The notes: generated from the sequence alone by a model not told the origin. Counted from the stretch's first letter, positions 44,222 to 54,001 are shown. The stretch is 64,000 nt of DNA from Flavipsychrobacter sp. (GCA_016786615.1 JAEUVX010000009.1:186001-250000); one strand, 5' to 3'. Program-made: numbers and translations.

Positions 44222-45592
44222 ATGGCAAAAATCAAATCAGCTTTCTTCTGTCAGCAATGTGGTTACGAATCTCCCAAGTGGGCAGGCAAATGTCCGTCTT
44301 GCGGTTCGTGGAATTCTTTTGTGGAAGAAGTAATACAACGAGACGAAAAACAAAAACCAATTTCCGGTTGGGAAGAAGAGAGTAAAGAACAACGCAAAGC
44401 ACATAAGCTGGATGAACTGGAGATACAAAAAGAAATTCGGCTCAATACACCCGATGCAGAATTGAATCGTGTATTAGGTGGTGGCCTTGTTCCGGGTTCT
44501 GTTATTCTTGTAGCCGGCGAACCGGGTATTGGTAAGTCAACTTTGTTTTTACAATGTGCCCTGCAATGGAAAAATCTTACAACACTTTATATTTCGGGAG
44601 AGGAGAGTGCACAGCAAATAAAACTGCGTGCAGATAGGGTAGGCATCACCAATCCGAATTTGTATTTGCTGACTGCTACCAATACAGCCACTATTTTTCA
44701 AGAGGTAAAAAAAGTACGCCCGCAATTAATAATTATTGACTCCATACAAACACTGGAATCTCCGCATATAGAAAGTGCAGCGGGCAGCGTATCGCAGGTG
44801 CGTGAGTGTGCAGCAGAGTTGCAACACTTTGCAAAAGCATCCAACATCCCCATCTTTATAATAGGACACATTACTAAAGACGGTGCCATTGCCGGTCCGA
44901 AGGTGCTGGAGCATATGGTAGATACCGTATTGCAGTTTGAGGGCGACAGGCATTATGCTTACCGCATACTGCGTACCATTAAAAACCGTTTCGGTAGTAC
45001 ATCAGAACTGGGTATCTACGAGATGGTACAAAACGGTATGCGCCCTGTCAGCAATCCGTCAGAGATATTATTGTCGCAGCACGATGAGCCGCTGAGTGGT
45101 ATAGCCATAGCCAGTACTATGGAAGGTGCGCGCCCGCTGATGATAGAAGTGCAGGCGTTGGCATCGCAGGCCGTGTATGGTACACCGCAACGTACGGTGA
45201 GTGGTTTGGATTTGCGCAGATTGCAATTGCTTTTGGCAGTGTTGGAAAAACGTGGAGGCTTCCATTTCGGTACCAAAGATGTGTTTGTAAACATAGCAGG
45301 CGGATTGAAGATAGAAGACCCTAGCATAGAACTTGCAGTGGTATGTGCATTGCTATCATCTTACGAAGACAAAGCGCTGCCAAGTAATGTATGCCTGGTG
45401 GGTGAGATTGGTTTATCGGGAGAGATACGTGCAGTGAACCGTATAGACCAGCGCATAGCCGAGGCAGATAAACTGGGTATGGATGTAATATTTATACCAA
45501 AGGCAAATGCCAAAGGCCTCGATACCAAGAACTATAAGATAGAAATAAAGACAGTGAACAAAGTAGAGGACGTTTATAGAATGTTGTTTTAA
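44222..45592 (+). CDS. radA: DNA repair protein RadA
   Basis: RecA-related helicase that helps branch migration in recombinational repair. 456 residues. N-terminal zinc finger CQQCGYESPKWAGKCPSCGSW, RecA-like core with Walker A GEPGIGKST (about 99-107), LYISGEESAQQIKLRADR, the RadA signature KNRFGST (about 254-260), and a C-terminal Lon-like domain (FVNIAGGLKIEDPSIELAV). ATG 44222. comF follows 12 nt after the stop, so the two may be co-transcribed. Confidence 0.96.
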   Translation: MAKIKSAFFCQQCGYESPKWAGKCPSCGSWNSFVEEVIQRDEKQKPISGWEEESKEQRKAHKLDELEIQKEIRLNTPDAELNRVLGGGLVPGSVILVAGEPGIGKSTLFLQCALQWKNLTTLYISGEESAQQIKLRADRVGITNPNLYLLTATNTATIFQEVKKVRPQLIIIDSIQTLESPHIESAAGSVSQVRECAAELQHFAKASNIPIFIIGHITKDGAIAGPKVLEHMVDTVLQFEGDRHYAYRILRTIKNRFGSTSELGIYEMVQNGMRPVSNPSEILLSQHDEPLSGIAIASTMEGARPLMIEVQALASQAVYGTPQRTVSGLDLRRLQLLLAVLEKRGGFHFGTKDVFVNIAGGLKIEDPSIELAVVCALLSSYEDKALPSNVCLVGEIGLSGEIRAVNRIDQRIAEADKLGMDVIFIPKANAKGLDTKNYKIEIKTVNKVEDVYRMLF

Positions 45593-45604
45593 TGAAGATA
45601 ATTT

Positions 45605-46315
45605 GTGAGCTTTTCAGATAACATAAAAGATTTGGGCAACGGCTTCACACACCTCTTTTACCCGCGCCTCTGCGAGGGTTGCAGTAAACCATTGCTGGCA
45701 GAGGAAGAAGTGCTTTGCCTTAATTGCAATGTTTTCAATCTGCCACGTACCGCCTATCACCATATTGCAGAAAACGAAACTTTCATGCGTTTTGTCGGGC
45801 GCGTACCTGTGGTAAGGGCTACATCTTTTGCTTACTTTACTACAGATGGGTTATTACAACACCTGCTGCATCAACTTAAGTACAACGATAAAAAAGAAGT
45901 AGGCACCTATCTGGGTAAGCAACTTGGTTACGATTTGCAGCAGCTCAACTGGCACAAAGGGATAGATTATATAATACCTGTACCCCTGCATCCCGAAAAA
46001 GAAGCACAACGGGGCTACAACCAAACCCAACTGATAGCAGAGGGAATAGGCGAAGTTTTGGAACTACCGGTTATTAAAGACCTCCTCTACCGTACCCGCC
46101 ATACCGAAAGCCAGACGCAAAAGACCCGCGAAGAGCGTATTAACAACATGGCAGGCGCATTTGCGGTAAAAAGTACTTCTCTTTATGAGGGCAAACACTT
46201 CCTGCTCATAGATGATGTGCTCACAACCGGTGCCACCCTCGAATCCTGCTCGCAGGCATTGCTCACAATCCCTTCTGTAAGTATCAGCATTGCAACCATT
46301 GGTGTTGCCAACTAA
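45605..46315 (+). CDS. comF: ComF family phosphoribosyltransferase-like protein
   Basis: 236 residues from GTG 45605. N-terminal double CxxC zinc element (CEGCSKPLLAEEEVLCLNC), hydrophobic middle (LLQHLLHQLKYNDKKEVG), then the type I PRTase fold with LIDDVLTTGATLESC as the PRPP loop. ComF proteins aid uptake and processing of transforming DNA in competent bacteria; the biochemical reaction is not settled. Next to radA, a link to handling single-stranded DNA is reasonable. Confidence 0.9.
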   Translation: MSFSDNIKDLGNGFTHLFYPRLCEGCSKPLLAEEEVLCLNCNVFNLPRTAYHHIAENETFMRFVGRVPVVRATSFAYFTTDGLLQHLLHQLKYNDKKEVGTYLGKQLGYDLQQLNWHKGIDYIIPVPLHPEKEAQRGYNQTQLIAEGIGEVLELPVIKDLLYRTRHTESQTQKTREERINNMAGAFAVKSTSLYEGKHFLLIDDVLTTGATLESCSQALLTIPSVSISIATIGVAN

Positions 46316-46411
46316 AATTTAACACCTTATTGCATATTAGCATTATAAGAGGTATCTTAATGGCAATTTTTAATAGTTCAGCCTATTACAATTATTACAA
46401 ATCAATCTTGT

Positions 46412-47644
46412 ATGAAGAAACAATTTTTATTAATGGGCTCTTTGCTGCTGTCTACTGCAATGGCGTACGGAGCTGCATTTCAGCTAAACCTGCAAGGGGT
46501 TAGGCAGTTGGCACAAGGTGGTACAGGTACTGCAGTACCTTGGGATGCCGCTACCATTTTCTACAATCCCGGCGGCCTTAGCGCGCTGAAGCATGTACAG
46601 GCTTACGGCAGTGTGCAGTTTTTGTCGGCAAATACCCGCTATGTGGAAACACCTACCGGTACATACAGTGCAGACAGCAAGCCTAAAACATATACTCCGT
46701 TCAATTTCTATATTGGCGGTCCTGTACGTTACAAAAGCAAGCTGAGCCTTGGTTTGGGTATATATACTCCGTTTGGTACAGGTATTAAATGGGATGATAA
46801 CTGGCGTGGTCGCTATGTTATTCAGGATATACAATTGCAAAGTATATTCTTCCAGCCGACAGCCAGTTATCGTATCAATGATATCATCTCTGTTGGCGCA
46901 GGTTTTGTAATTGCTACAGGTAATGTAAAAATTCAAAAAGCAATACCGTTGCAAAATATGAATGGCCAGGATGGTATGGCTGAACTGAAAGGTAATGCAA
47001 GTGGCTTTGGTTATAACGTGGGTGTACATCTGCGTGCTACCGATAACCTGCAGTTTGGTATCAGCTACCGATCAGGTGTAAAAATGAAAGTAAAAAGAGG
47101 GTATGCAAGCTTTACGGTGCCTACATCACTTTCAGGTTCTTTCCCGTACACAGCATTCAAATCAGACCTGAACCTGCCGCAGGTTGTGTCTGTAGGTGTT
47201 GGTATCAAAGCAACGGAAAGGCTGAGCATACAGGCTGATGCGAACTTCGTTGGATGGAGCAGCTACGATAGCCTGATATTTGATTATGAAAACAATACAG
47301 CTTCATTGTCAGATACTCGTTCGCCACGCCGCTACCAGAATACTGTTATCCTAAGATTAGGTGGTAGCTATGCTATCAGTCAGAAATTCACTGCTATGTT
47401 GGGTGGTGCTTATGATCCTTCTCCGATACGTGATGGTTACCTGTCTCCGGATTTGCCGGACAATGACCATGTTATGGTAACAGGCGGCCTTACTTTCAAG
47501 CCAAATAAGAAACTCTGTATTATGGGTGTATTTGAATATGTGTTTACACCTAAGCGCGATGGCTCATTTGATGAAGCAAACTTCGGTGGCCGTTATCAAA
47601 CTAAAATCATTAATCCGGGCTTAGGTATCAGTTACGATTTCTAA
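46412..47644 (+). CDS. Outer-membrane transport protein of the FadL/OmpP1/TodX family
   Basis: 410-residue beta-barrel with a signal peptide (FLLMGSLLLSTAMAYGA). N-terminal plug-like motif QLNLQGVRQLAQGGTGTAV and NPGGLSALKHVQ match the FadL hatch; alternating aromatic strands follow and the C-terminus ends INPGLGISYDF, with a terminal Phe as usual for Bam substrates. It should pass long-chain fatty acids or other hydrophobic compounds. The SGNH lipoprotein gene starts 25 nt downstream, suggesting a lipid hydrolysis and uptake pair. Confidence 0.9.
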   Translation: MKKQFLLMGSLLLSTAMAYGAAFQLNLQGVRQLAQGGTGTAVPWDAATIFYNPGGLSALKHVQAYGSVQFLSANTRYVETPTGTYSADSKPKTYTPFNFYIGGPVRYKSKLSLGLGIYTPFGTGIKWDDNWRGRYVIQDIQLQSIFFQPTASYRINDIISVGAGFVIATGNVKIQKAIPLQNMNGQDGMAELKGNASGFGYNVGVHLRATDNLQFGISYRSGVKMKVKRGYASFTVPTSLSGSFPYTAFKSDLNLPQVVSVGVGIKATERLSIQADANFVGWSSYDSLIFDYENNTASLSDTRSPRRYQNTVILRLGGSYAISQKFTAMLGGAYDPSPIRDGYLSPDLPDNDHVMVTGGLTFKPNKKLCIMGVFEYVFTPKRDGSFDEANFGGRYQTKIINPGLGISYDF

Positions 47645-47668
47645 TTCATCCATTAAAAAATTACTACA

Positions 47669-48994
47669 ATGAAGAAAGTATATATACTCGGTTTAATGGG
47701 CCTGTTGATGGCATCATGTAAGCCAAATATTGAACCTGAAAAACCTTCGAGTGGAGAAGGTATTGATTTCAGCAGCTATGTTGCAGTAGGTAACTCTCTT
47801 ACTGCCGGTTATGCTGATGGTAGCTTGTACAAAAGCGGCCAGAAAAATTCATACCCTGCTATACTTGCCGAACAATTGAAGGTAGTAGGCGGTGGTCAGT
47901 TCAGGCTTCCGTTGCTTCCGGGCGAATATGGTTACCCGGGTGCAAAGCTCATGCTTACTGTACGAAAAGGCTTGTGCGATACTGCTGCCGGCTTGTCTCC
48001 ATTCCCATATACAGGGGCATTAGATTCTGCAGGTAGCAGTAATAATATATTCAATAGCGACGGTCCATTCAATAATATGGGTATTCCGGGCATTCGTTGT
48101 ATCGATTATCTGGTGCCGGGTTATGGTGCATTGAATCCGTACGCAAGGCGTATGTTTGTTAATCCTGCAGGCTCAAGGCCGGTAGATGAAATGGTAGTTG
48201 CAAAACCTACATTCTTCACATTATGGATTGGCAGCAACGATGTATTGGGTTATGCTATGGCTGGTGGAGATCAGGCAGCACCTGCCCCTGGCGGGACTAA
48301 TCAGATATCTAATGTAGATATTTTCAATGCTGCTTATGATACTGTATTAAGTACAATGAAGCGCAAAGGTGCGCAAGGCGTTTTGATAAATATTCCTGAT
48401 ATTACATCAAGCCCGTTCTTCACAGCAATACCTGCAAAGGGTTTGTTATTGTCTAAAAAAGATGTGAACAACCTGAACGATTTGTACAATCCGCTGGGTG
48501 GTTGGATACGTTTTGAAGAAGGGTACAACTATTTTGTAATTGAAGATAGCACTGCACCTAACAAGTTCAGGCATATTAAAGATGGTGAATACATTTTGCT
48601 GAGCACTCCGCAAGATTCTCTGAAGTGTAAAGGTTGGGGTACTTTGAAACCAATTCCTGCAAGATATGTACTGACTGCAGGCGAGGTGCTGAAAATTCAG
48701 ACAGCTACCTATGCTTTCAACAATATCATTGCACTGATGGCTCGCAGAGAAAATCTGGCAGTAGTTGATGTTAACAGTTACCTGAAAACATTGCAGAAAG
48801 GTGTGCTGTTTAACGGCTCTACATTCAATACAAGTTTTGTAAGCGGTGGTGCATTTTCATTAGATGGCCTTCACCTTACTCCGCGTGGTGCAGCGCTTGT
48901 GGCTAATCAGATTATCACTACAATTAACACTAAGTACAGAGCTACAATACCAATGATAGACGTTAATAAATATAACGGCGTATTGTTCCCATAA
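47669..48994 (+). CDS. SGNH/GDSL-type hydrolase lipoprotein
   Basis: 441 residues with a lipobox LLMASC (Cys17). SGNH blocks: block I AVGNSLTAGY (GNSL rather than GDSL, the catalytic Ser retained), block III WIGSNDVLGYA, and block V DGLHLTPRGAALVA with the Asp-His pair. Expected to be an esterase or lipase at the outer membrane. Its place after the FadL-type porin suggests release of fatty acids for uptake. Terminator follows at 49018-49053. Confidence 0.9.
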   Translation: MKKVYILGLMGLLMASCKPNIEPEKPSSGEGIDFSSYVAVGNSLTAGYADGSLYKSGQKNSYPAILAEQLKVVGGGQFRLPLLPGEYGYPGAKLMLTVRKGLCDTAAGLSPFPYTGALDSAGSSNNIFNSDGPFNNMGIPGIRCIDYLVPGYGALNPYARRMFVNPAGSRPVDEMVVAKPTFFTLWIGSNDVLGYAMAGGDQAAPAPGGTNQISNVDIFNAAYDTVLSTMKRKGAQGVLINIPDITSSPFFTAIPAKGLLLSKKDVNNLNDLYNPLGGWIRFEEGYNYFVIEDSTAPNKFRHIKDGEYILLSTPQDSLKCKGWGTLKPIPARYVLTAGEVLKIQTATYAFNNIIALMARRENLAVVDVNSYLKTLQKGVLFNGSTFNTSFVSGGAFSLDGLHLTPRGAALVANQIITTINTKYRATIPMIDVNKYNGVLFP

Positions 48995-49017
48995 AGAGGG
49001 TATAGATGATATAAATG

Positions 49018-49053
49018 AAAATGGGTGGTATCATTACCACCCATTTTTTTTTT
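49018..49053. terminator. Intrinsic terminator after the SGNH gene
   Basis: 13-bp stem aaaatgggtggta / taccacccatttt with loop tcat and a T-run through 49053. The A-rich left flank would also serve the convergent LRR gene (stop at 49057). Confidence 0.92.
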
Positions 49054-49056
49054 GTG

Positions 49057-49908
49057 TTACTGATTTTGTGAAGGCCGGTATAGTGCATCACTCGCGCCTA
49101 TTACCTGTATCACTTGCCTGAACCTGTTTCTCGGATTTTCGTAGAATGGTATTATTCGTTCATCTATATACACGTTTTCCAGCGTACGTATATTGCGCAA
49201 TCCTGCGGGCATTCGTAATGCACCGCACCGTACTACATCCAGTTCCTGCAGTTTAGTGCATTTTTCAAGTGATTCAGGTAAATGATGTAATCTGTTATAG
49301 TTCAGGTACAGAAATTTCAGATTGGTAAGTACACCGATATTTTCGGGTATGGTATCCAGATAATTATTACTCGCATCAAGAAAATCAAGTTTGCTAAGAT
49401 TGCATATTTCAACTGGCAGTTTCTTTAATTGATTCCCATTAACACGCAGCGTAGTGAGGGAACTGAGATTATGAATTAATGGGTTAATTTCTGTAAGCCT
49501 GTTACCGGTAAGGGCTAAAATATGTAATGAAGGAAAGAAGAAAACAGAGTCGGATAATACTTCTATCTCGTTATAGCTTAGTGATAACTCCTGTAAATTA
49601 TGTAATCGATGTATTGCATCAGGTACTTCTTTGATTCTGTTCCTGAATAATATCAACCGTTTCAGTTTATTGCATTTGAAGAGGGATGGTGGTAGCGCAG
49701 TAATTTTATTATTACTGAGGTTCAGCTCCTCAAGCCGGGGAAACTGGTCAAGTATATCCGGTATTTCTTCCAGTCCGCGAAAAGTAATTTGTATTGATGT
49801 AACAATATGCTTGTCCTCAAGTGCATCTTCCCAGCTTTTATAAGACTTTGCATAAACATTGCATGTCATCAGTATTGATAAAGCAATACCTAATATAGCT
49901 TTTACCAT
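49057..49908 (-). CDS. Secreted leucine-rich repeat protein
   Basis: 283 residues from ATG 49908, chosen because it begins a proper signal peptide (MVKAILGIALSILMTCNVYA) and avoids the overlap that TTG/ATG 49953 would force. About eight LRRs of 23 residues follow (LEELNLSNNKITALP, LKRLILFRNRIKEVP, LQELSLSYNEIEVL and so on). Such extracytoplasmic LRRs bind proteins or ligands; no T9SS tail is seen and no partner is obvious. It lies 34 nt after the upstream secreted-protein gene on the same strand. Confidence 0.85.
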   Translation of the reverse strand: MVKAILGIALSILMTCNVYAKSYKSWEDALEDKHIVTSIQITFRGLEEIPDILDQFPRLEELNLSNNKITALPPSLFKCNKLKRLILFRNRIKEVPDAIHRLHNLQELSLSYNEIEVLSDSVFFFPSLHILALTGNRLTEINPLIHNLSSLTTLRVNGNQLKKLPVEICNLSKLDFLDASNNYLDTIPENIGVLTNLKFLYLNYNRLHHLPESLEKCTKLQELDVVRCGALRMPAGLRNIRTLENVYIDERIIPFYENPRNRFRQVIQVIGASDALYRPSQNQ

Positions 49909-49942
49909 AAAAATGTTTTTACCTATCAAAAAAAGCAAACAG

Positions 49943-50593
49943 CTATTTACCACTTAGTTGCTGATACTCATTGTTGCTCATCATTTTGTAATGGGTAGGT
50001 ATTCTGAATACTGCATTTTCCACAGGTGTAGCAATTACTTTTTTTGCTGTAAAATGTATTGCTATGCCGTCATCATTGTAATTAGTAAAAGATAACAATA
50101 ATGGTTTTATACCGGGAAAGTTATCAAATACAATATAACCGTTTAGCCACTCGTCAGAATAGAATATATCGGTCGTCTTCCCATCTTTGTATGTAATAAT
50201 AGATGCTTTTGCATTTACTCCGGCAATCTCTTTGTCATTTTTTACTTCTTTAATACTATAGCCTTCATACTTTGCTCTCCGTTTCTGCAATTGCAGCAAG
50301 TCCAGTTCAATAGCAATATGCTTGCTGCCTATTTTTTTCAATGAGTGCACACTGTTGGTGCTGTAGTTATATAGTAATGTGCTTTTATATCCATTTTCAA
50401 GTATCAGGTCTTCTTTTACTTGTGTTCCTTTGACAGTTATGGTATAAGAGCCTTTGTATTGCACCAATCCTTCTTGGTTGGCAGGAGGGTCTATTGCTAT
50501 TTCATACTCAATCACACCCTCGCTGAATACTTGTTGTGCGAGGCCGAATTTGCAGAATGCAGACAGGATTAGTATAAGTAGAATTGAACGCAT
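49943..50593 (-). CDS. Secreted protein, DUF4412-like
   Basis: 216 residues with signal peptide (LLILILSAFCKFGLAQ). VFSEGVIEYEIAIDPP opens a beta-rich domain resembling the DUF4412/GLPGLI-like outer surface family of Bacteroidota (KEDLILENGYKSTLLYN, then SDEWLNGYIVFDNFPGIKPL). The family has no agreed function. Cotranscription with the downstream LRR gene is likely given the 34-nt spacing. Candidate assignments beyond this are not supported. Confidence 0.75.
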   Translation of the reverse strand: MRSILLILILSAFCKFGLAQQVFSEGVIEYEIAIDPPANQEGLVQYKGSYTITVKGTQVKEDLILENGYKSTLLYNYSTNSVHSLKKIGSKHIAIELDLLQLQKRRAKYEGYSIKEVKNDKEIAGVNAKASIITYKDGKTTDIFYSDEWLNGYIVFDNFPGIKPLLLSFTNYNDDGIAIHFTAKKVIATPVENAVFRIPTHYKMMSNNEYQQLSGK

Positions 50594-50645
50594 GGGATAT
50601 ATTCTCAGTACTAATTTACGAATATTAAAACACTAGTCTTGCATA

Positions 50646-50680
50646 AAAAAATACGGCCTGAAATTTTCAGGCCGTATTAA
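50646..50680 (-). terminator. Intrinsic terminator of the T9SS-cargo gene
   Basis: Minus-strand stem atacggcctgaa with its reverse complement, 11-12 bp, followed by ttttttatgc. It lies 19 nt past the stop of the gene at 50699. Confidence 0.88.
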
Positions 50681-50698
50681 ATAATATTAAAAGTACGC

Positions 50699-51421
50699 TT
50701 ATTGTTTATTGAATTTTCTGGTAGCCACCACATGGCCTTGGTTATCCATCAGGCGGATGAGGTAAATGCCGGATGGGACATTAGCCACATTCATATTTGC
50801 ACTTGTGCCGGATACTTTATAAACACTAACCATTTTGCCAATCAGGTTGTAGATGCCGATAGTTTTCACTTCATTCATACCAGTGAAAACAACATTTACA
50901 TCATCACCTGCTGGGTTAGGATATACTACGATATTATCCGCATTTTTAGTAGCAGTATTGCTGATACCCGTTGTCCATTTATTCATTATAAATGTAGCAG
51001 TGTCTTTATTTGAACCTTGACTCAATTCCACTGAAACATAGTAAGGACCAAAAGTAGTAGCAGACGCTATGGCATTAGTATAAGAAATGTAGAAAGGCAT
51101 ATTGCCGGCTGCAGGTATATCAAATGTTGTTTGAGTAACTGCACCGCTTAATATACTGTTATCATAACAAAGCTTGTTATCACAAAGACCGAAATTAACG
51201 TACCATGTATTACTGCCTGTAGTAGGGATGTTATGAGAAAGTATTTTCCAATCTACTTGTATAGTACCGCCCGATGTATTTGTGAGCGTATTTGTAACTT
51301 TCAAGCCATAGTCGGATGCTACACCTTTAGCAGTATCTTTTGCTAAAGTAAACTGGGCATTTGCTTCGTTGCTGGCACCAATGCATAATATTACAGACAG
51401 GCTAAGTATAAGTTTCTTCAT
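50699..51421 (-). CDS. Secreted protein with T9SS type A sorting domain
   Basis: 240 residues from ATG 51421 (MKKLILSLSVILCIGASNEANA signal peptide in outline). The N-terminal part is a beta-rich single domain with Cys pairs (CDNKLCYDNS). The last about 75 residues are a classical type IX C-terminal domain: VVYPNPAGDDVNVVF, IGIYNLIGKMV, VPSGIYLIRLMDNQG, ATRKFNKQ. It is therefore carried across the outer membrane by T9SS and may be anchored to the surface. Function of the N-terminal domain is unknown. Monocistronic, terminator at 50646-50680. Confidence 0.9.
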   Translation of the reverse strand: MKKLILSLSVILCIGASNEANAQFTLAKDTAKGVASDYGLKVTNTLTNTSGGTIQVDWKILSHNIPTTGSNTWYVNFGLCDNKLCYDNSILSGAVTQTTFDIPAAGNMPFYISYTNAIASATTFGPYYVSVELSQGSNKDTATFIMNKWTTGISNTATKNADNIVVYPNPAGDDVNVVFTGMNEVKTIGIYNLIGKMVSVYKVSGTSANMNVANVPSGIYLIRLMDNQGHVVATRKFNKQ

Positions 51422-51575
51422 TTTACTCAATTTTACAGTAGCAAGTTAAATAAATATTGGAATTAATCCAATTGAAATATTTGCAAACTTGTTAAAATTA
51501 CACAAGCCAGACTTTGAGTACCCAAATTTCGTACATTGCTATATTAAGTCTGAATGAAAATATCATATATAATAT

Positions 51576-53255
51576 ATGAAAAGAATATTTAAATCATCGA
51601 AGGGTTTCATCGCCGGATTTGCACTTGCTGCAACCGCATCTCTATTCATCTATAGTCATAAGGCAGACTCTTATTTCGAAATATCTAAAAATCTAGATAT
51701 ATACACATCTATATTTAAAGAGCTTAACTCATACTATGTTGATCCCATTGAACCTGGTAAGATGATTAAAACAGGTATCGATGCTATGTTAGCTAACCTT
51801 GACCCATATACTAATTATATAACCGAATCTGATATCGAAGAATTTGAATTTCAGACAACAGGAAAATACGGTGGCATCGGAGCTAATATGAGGAAAAAGG
51901 ATGATAAAGTGTTTGTGAGCGATGTATATGAATACAGCCCGGCAGCAACTGCAGGGCTGAAACCCGGTGATGAGGTAATATCTATAGATAATCAACCATT
52001 GAAAACAAAAACAATGGAAGATATCAGCCAGCTTTTAAAAGGTTCTCCGGGTACACAGTTATCTATGTTGGTGAAAGATGGTATAACAGGTATTGAATCT
52101 GTAAAAAAACTAAGCAGGAGTGAGATTGAACTATCAAGTGTGCCATATGCTGGTTTGCTGGGTACAAACAAAAATATCGCATACGTACATCTTACACAGT
52201 TTACACCTGCTTGCAGCCGTATTATCAGGTCAACCCTTGATAGCCTTAAAAAAGTACAACCAAACCTTGCTTCGGTTGTACTAGATTTAAGAAATAACCC
52301 CGGTGGCTTGCTGAATGAAGCTGTAGCCATCTGTAACTTATTTGTTGACAGGGGCCAATTGGTTGTAAGTACTAAAGGGAAATTGCCGGAATTTTCTGAG
52401 GATTTCAAAACACAAGGTGCAGTATGGGATGATAAAATACCCGTTGCTGTGCTTCTTAACAGTTCTTCAGCATCAGCATCTGAAGTAGTTGCGGGTACAC
52501 TGCAAGACCTTGACAGGGCAGTAGTAATCGGAGAGCGTTCTTATGGGAAAGGCCTCGTACAGGTTACGAAACCTGTAGGCTATAATGCACGTTTGAAACT
52601 GACAACAGCCAAATATTATACCCCAAGTGGCAGGTGCATACAGGCAATAGATTATGGTAATCGCAATCCGGACGGTAGTGTAGGCTTTATACCCGATTCG
52701 TTGAAGAAAGAATATAAAACCAAAGGGGGCAGGCGTGTATTCAGTGGTGGTGGTGTAGATCCTGATATCATGGTTCCTAATCAGGATATCAGTAAGCTCG
52801 CTATAACGTTATACATCAAAAACTATTTCTTCGATTATGCAACGCAGTATGTGAAGGAACATAAAACTATCGCACCCGCTGGCAGTTTCTCACTTACAGA
52901 TGCAGATTATCAACAGTTTGCCAAATGGCTTGATAACAAAGACTACTCATACAAAACAGAAACAGAAATAGCACTAGACTCCCTGAAGCAAATTGCGATG
53001 AGGGATAAGGTATTTGATGGATTTAAAACAGAATACATAGCGTTACAGCAAAAAGCATCGCATGATAAGAAACTGGATTTGCAAAAGAATAAAGCAGAAG
53101 TAATGCGCTTACTGCAAAACGAAATAGTTACCAGATATTATTATCAGCGCGGCCGTATAGAAAACGGGTTGAAATCAGATGAAGATTTCAACAAAGCACT
53201 GAGCATACTGGCACAACCTGCACAATACCAGGCGTTGCTATCACCTAAAAAATGA
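51576..53255 (+). CDS. S41 family C-terminal processing peptidase
   Basis: 559 residues. N-terminal signal/anchor, then PDZ (VSDVYEYSPAATAGLKPGDEV), then the protease core with the Ser-Lys dyad in NSSSASASEVVAG (Ser about 300) and GERSYGKGLVQ (Lys about 325). Additional C-terminal helical part. CtpA/Prc-type enzymes trim and degrade periplasmic proteins from their C-terminus. It is the head of a possible plus-strand string with the Hpt gene 48 nt downstream, which however has its own -7 box at 53277-53284. Confidence 0.93.
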   Translation: MKRIFKSSKGFIAGFALAATASLFIYSHKADSYFEISKNLDIYTSIFKELNSYYVDPIEPGKMIKTGIDAMLANLDPYTNYITESDIEEFEFQTTGKYGGIGANMRKKDDKVFVSDVYEYSPAATAGLKPGDEVISIDNQPLKTKTMEDISQLLKGSPGTQLSMLVKDGITGIESVKKLSRSEIELSSVPYAGLLGTNKNIAYVHLTQFTPACSRIIRSTLDSLKKVQPNLASVVLDLRNNPGGLLNEAVAICNLFVDRGQLVVSTKGKLPEFSEDFKTQGAVWDDKIPVAVLLNSSSASASEVVAGTLQDLDRAVVIGERSYGKGLVQVTKPVGYNARLKLTTAKYYTPSGRCIQAIDYGNRNPDGSVGFIPDSLKKEYKTKGGRRVFSGGGVDPDIMVPNQDISKLAITLYIKNYFFDYATQYVKEHKTIAPAGSFSLTDADYQQFAKWLDNKDYSYKTETEIALDSLKQIAMRDKVFDGFKTEYIALQQKASHDKKLDLQKNKAEVMRLLQNEIVTRYYYQRGRIENGLKSDEDFNKALSILAQPAQYQALLSPKK

Positions 53256-53276
53256 TGAAGATTTGAACCGCCTTTA

Positions 53277-53284
53277 TATCTTTG
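53277..53284 (+). promoter_or_regulatory. -7 promoter box TATCTTTG for the Hpt gene
   Basis: Exact TAnnTTTG match 19 nt before ATG 53304. A TTTG at 53262-53265 is too close to be a standard -33. Confidence 0.45.
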
Positions 53285-53303
53285 TTTCTATCAATCGTTT
53301 TAC

Positions 53304-53678
53304 ATGGAGCCATTAATCGACTTTAGTTATCTCAACGAATTATCCGGAGGAGACTCCAAGTATTTATACGAACTGCTGGATATTTTTCTAAGTACTACCC
53401 CGGATGGCCTGGTAAAGCTGGAACAATTAATTCGTGAAACGGATGATTGGGATGCTACATACAAGCAAGCCCATTTTCTGAAATCAAGTGTAGGTATCGT
53501 TAAAATACGCGACCTGCATGGTTGGTTGCTTCGCATCGAAGAGTTGGGAAGAAAGCAGGAAGGCAGGGCAGAGATTGAAAAGCTGATTACGAATATCATG
53601 ACAACGTTCGGCGAAGCGCATCCTGTACTGATTGCCGAAAGAGATAAGCATAAAAAAGCTGCCGGTATTGAAGAATAA
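53304..53678 (+). CDS. Hpt domain-containing protein
   Basis: 124-residue histidine phosphotransfer protein: helical bundle with the phospho-acceptor His57 in KQAHFLKSSVGIV (typical AHxLKG-type motif, with Ser instead of Gly). Stand-alone Hpt proteins pass phosphate between a hybrid kinase and a response regulator. No such partners lie nearby, so the circuit it serves is unknown. Overlaps the next gene's ATG by one base (TAATG). Confidence 0.85.
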   Translation: MEPLIDFSYLNELSGGDSKYLYELLDIFLSTTPDGLVKLEQLIRETDDWDATYKQAHFLKSSVGIVKIRDLHGWLLRIEELGRKQEGRAEIEKLITNIMTTFGEAHPVLIAERDKHKKAAGIEE

Positions 53679-54001
53679 TGATGTCTGAGGGCTACAATTC
53701 ATGTATTAGTTGGATGGAGCAGCATATGCTTGCATGTCCTTCAAAAAAACTGATGTATATAGATTGCCCCGGCTGTGGCCTGCAACGTGGCAGCCTCGAA
53801 TTGCTGAAAGGTAATTTCCATGCATCATGGCAAGTATATCCACCTGCAGTATTTATCATTGCAACGATGTTATTATTATGCGTACATCTCATTTTTAAGT
53901 TGAAATATGGCGCTGCAATTGTCAAATATTTATATATTGTAACAGCTATTGTGATATTGGTAAACTATATCTCTAAATTTTTCTCAAACCAACTGATATG
54001 A
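53678..54001 (+). CDS. DUF2752 domain membrane protein
   Basis: 107 residues; ATG 53678 or 53681. The family motif CPSKKLMYIDCPGCGLQRG is near the N-terminus, followed by two hydrophobic helices (about 48-68 and 80-100). DUF2752 proteins are widespread in Bacteroidota with no known function; the CPGCGxxR motif hints at metal or redox chemistry at the membrane. Overlaps the CCC-motif gene as ATGA. Confidence 0.85.
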   Translation: MMSEGYNSCISWMEQHMLACPSKKLMYIDCPGCGLQRGSLELLKGNFHASWQVYPPAVFIIATMLLLCVHLIFKLKYGAAIVKYLYIVTAIVILVNYISKFFSNQLI

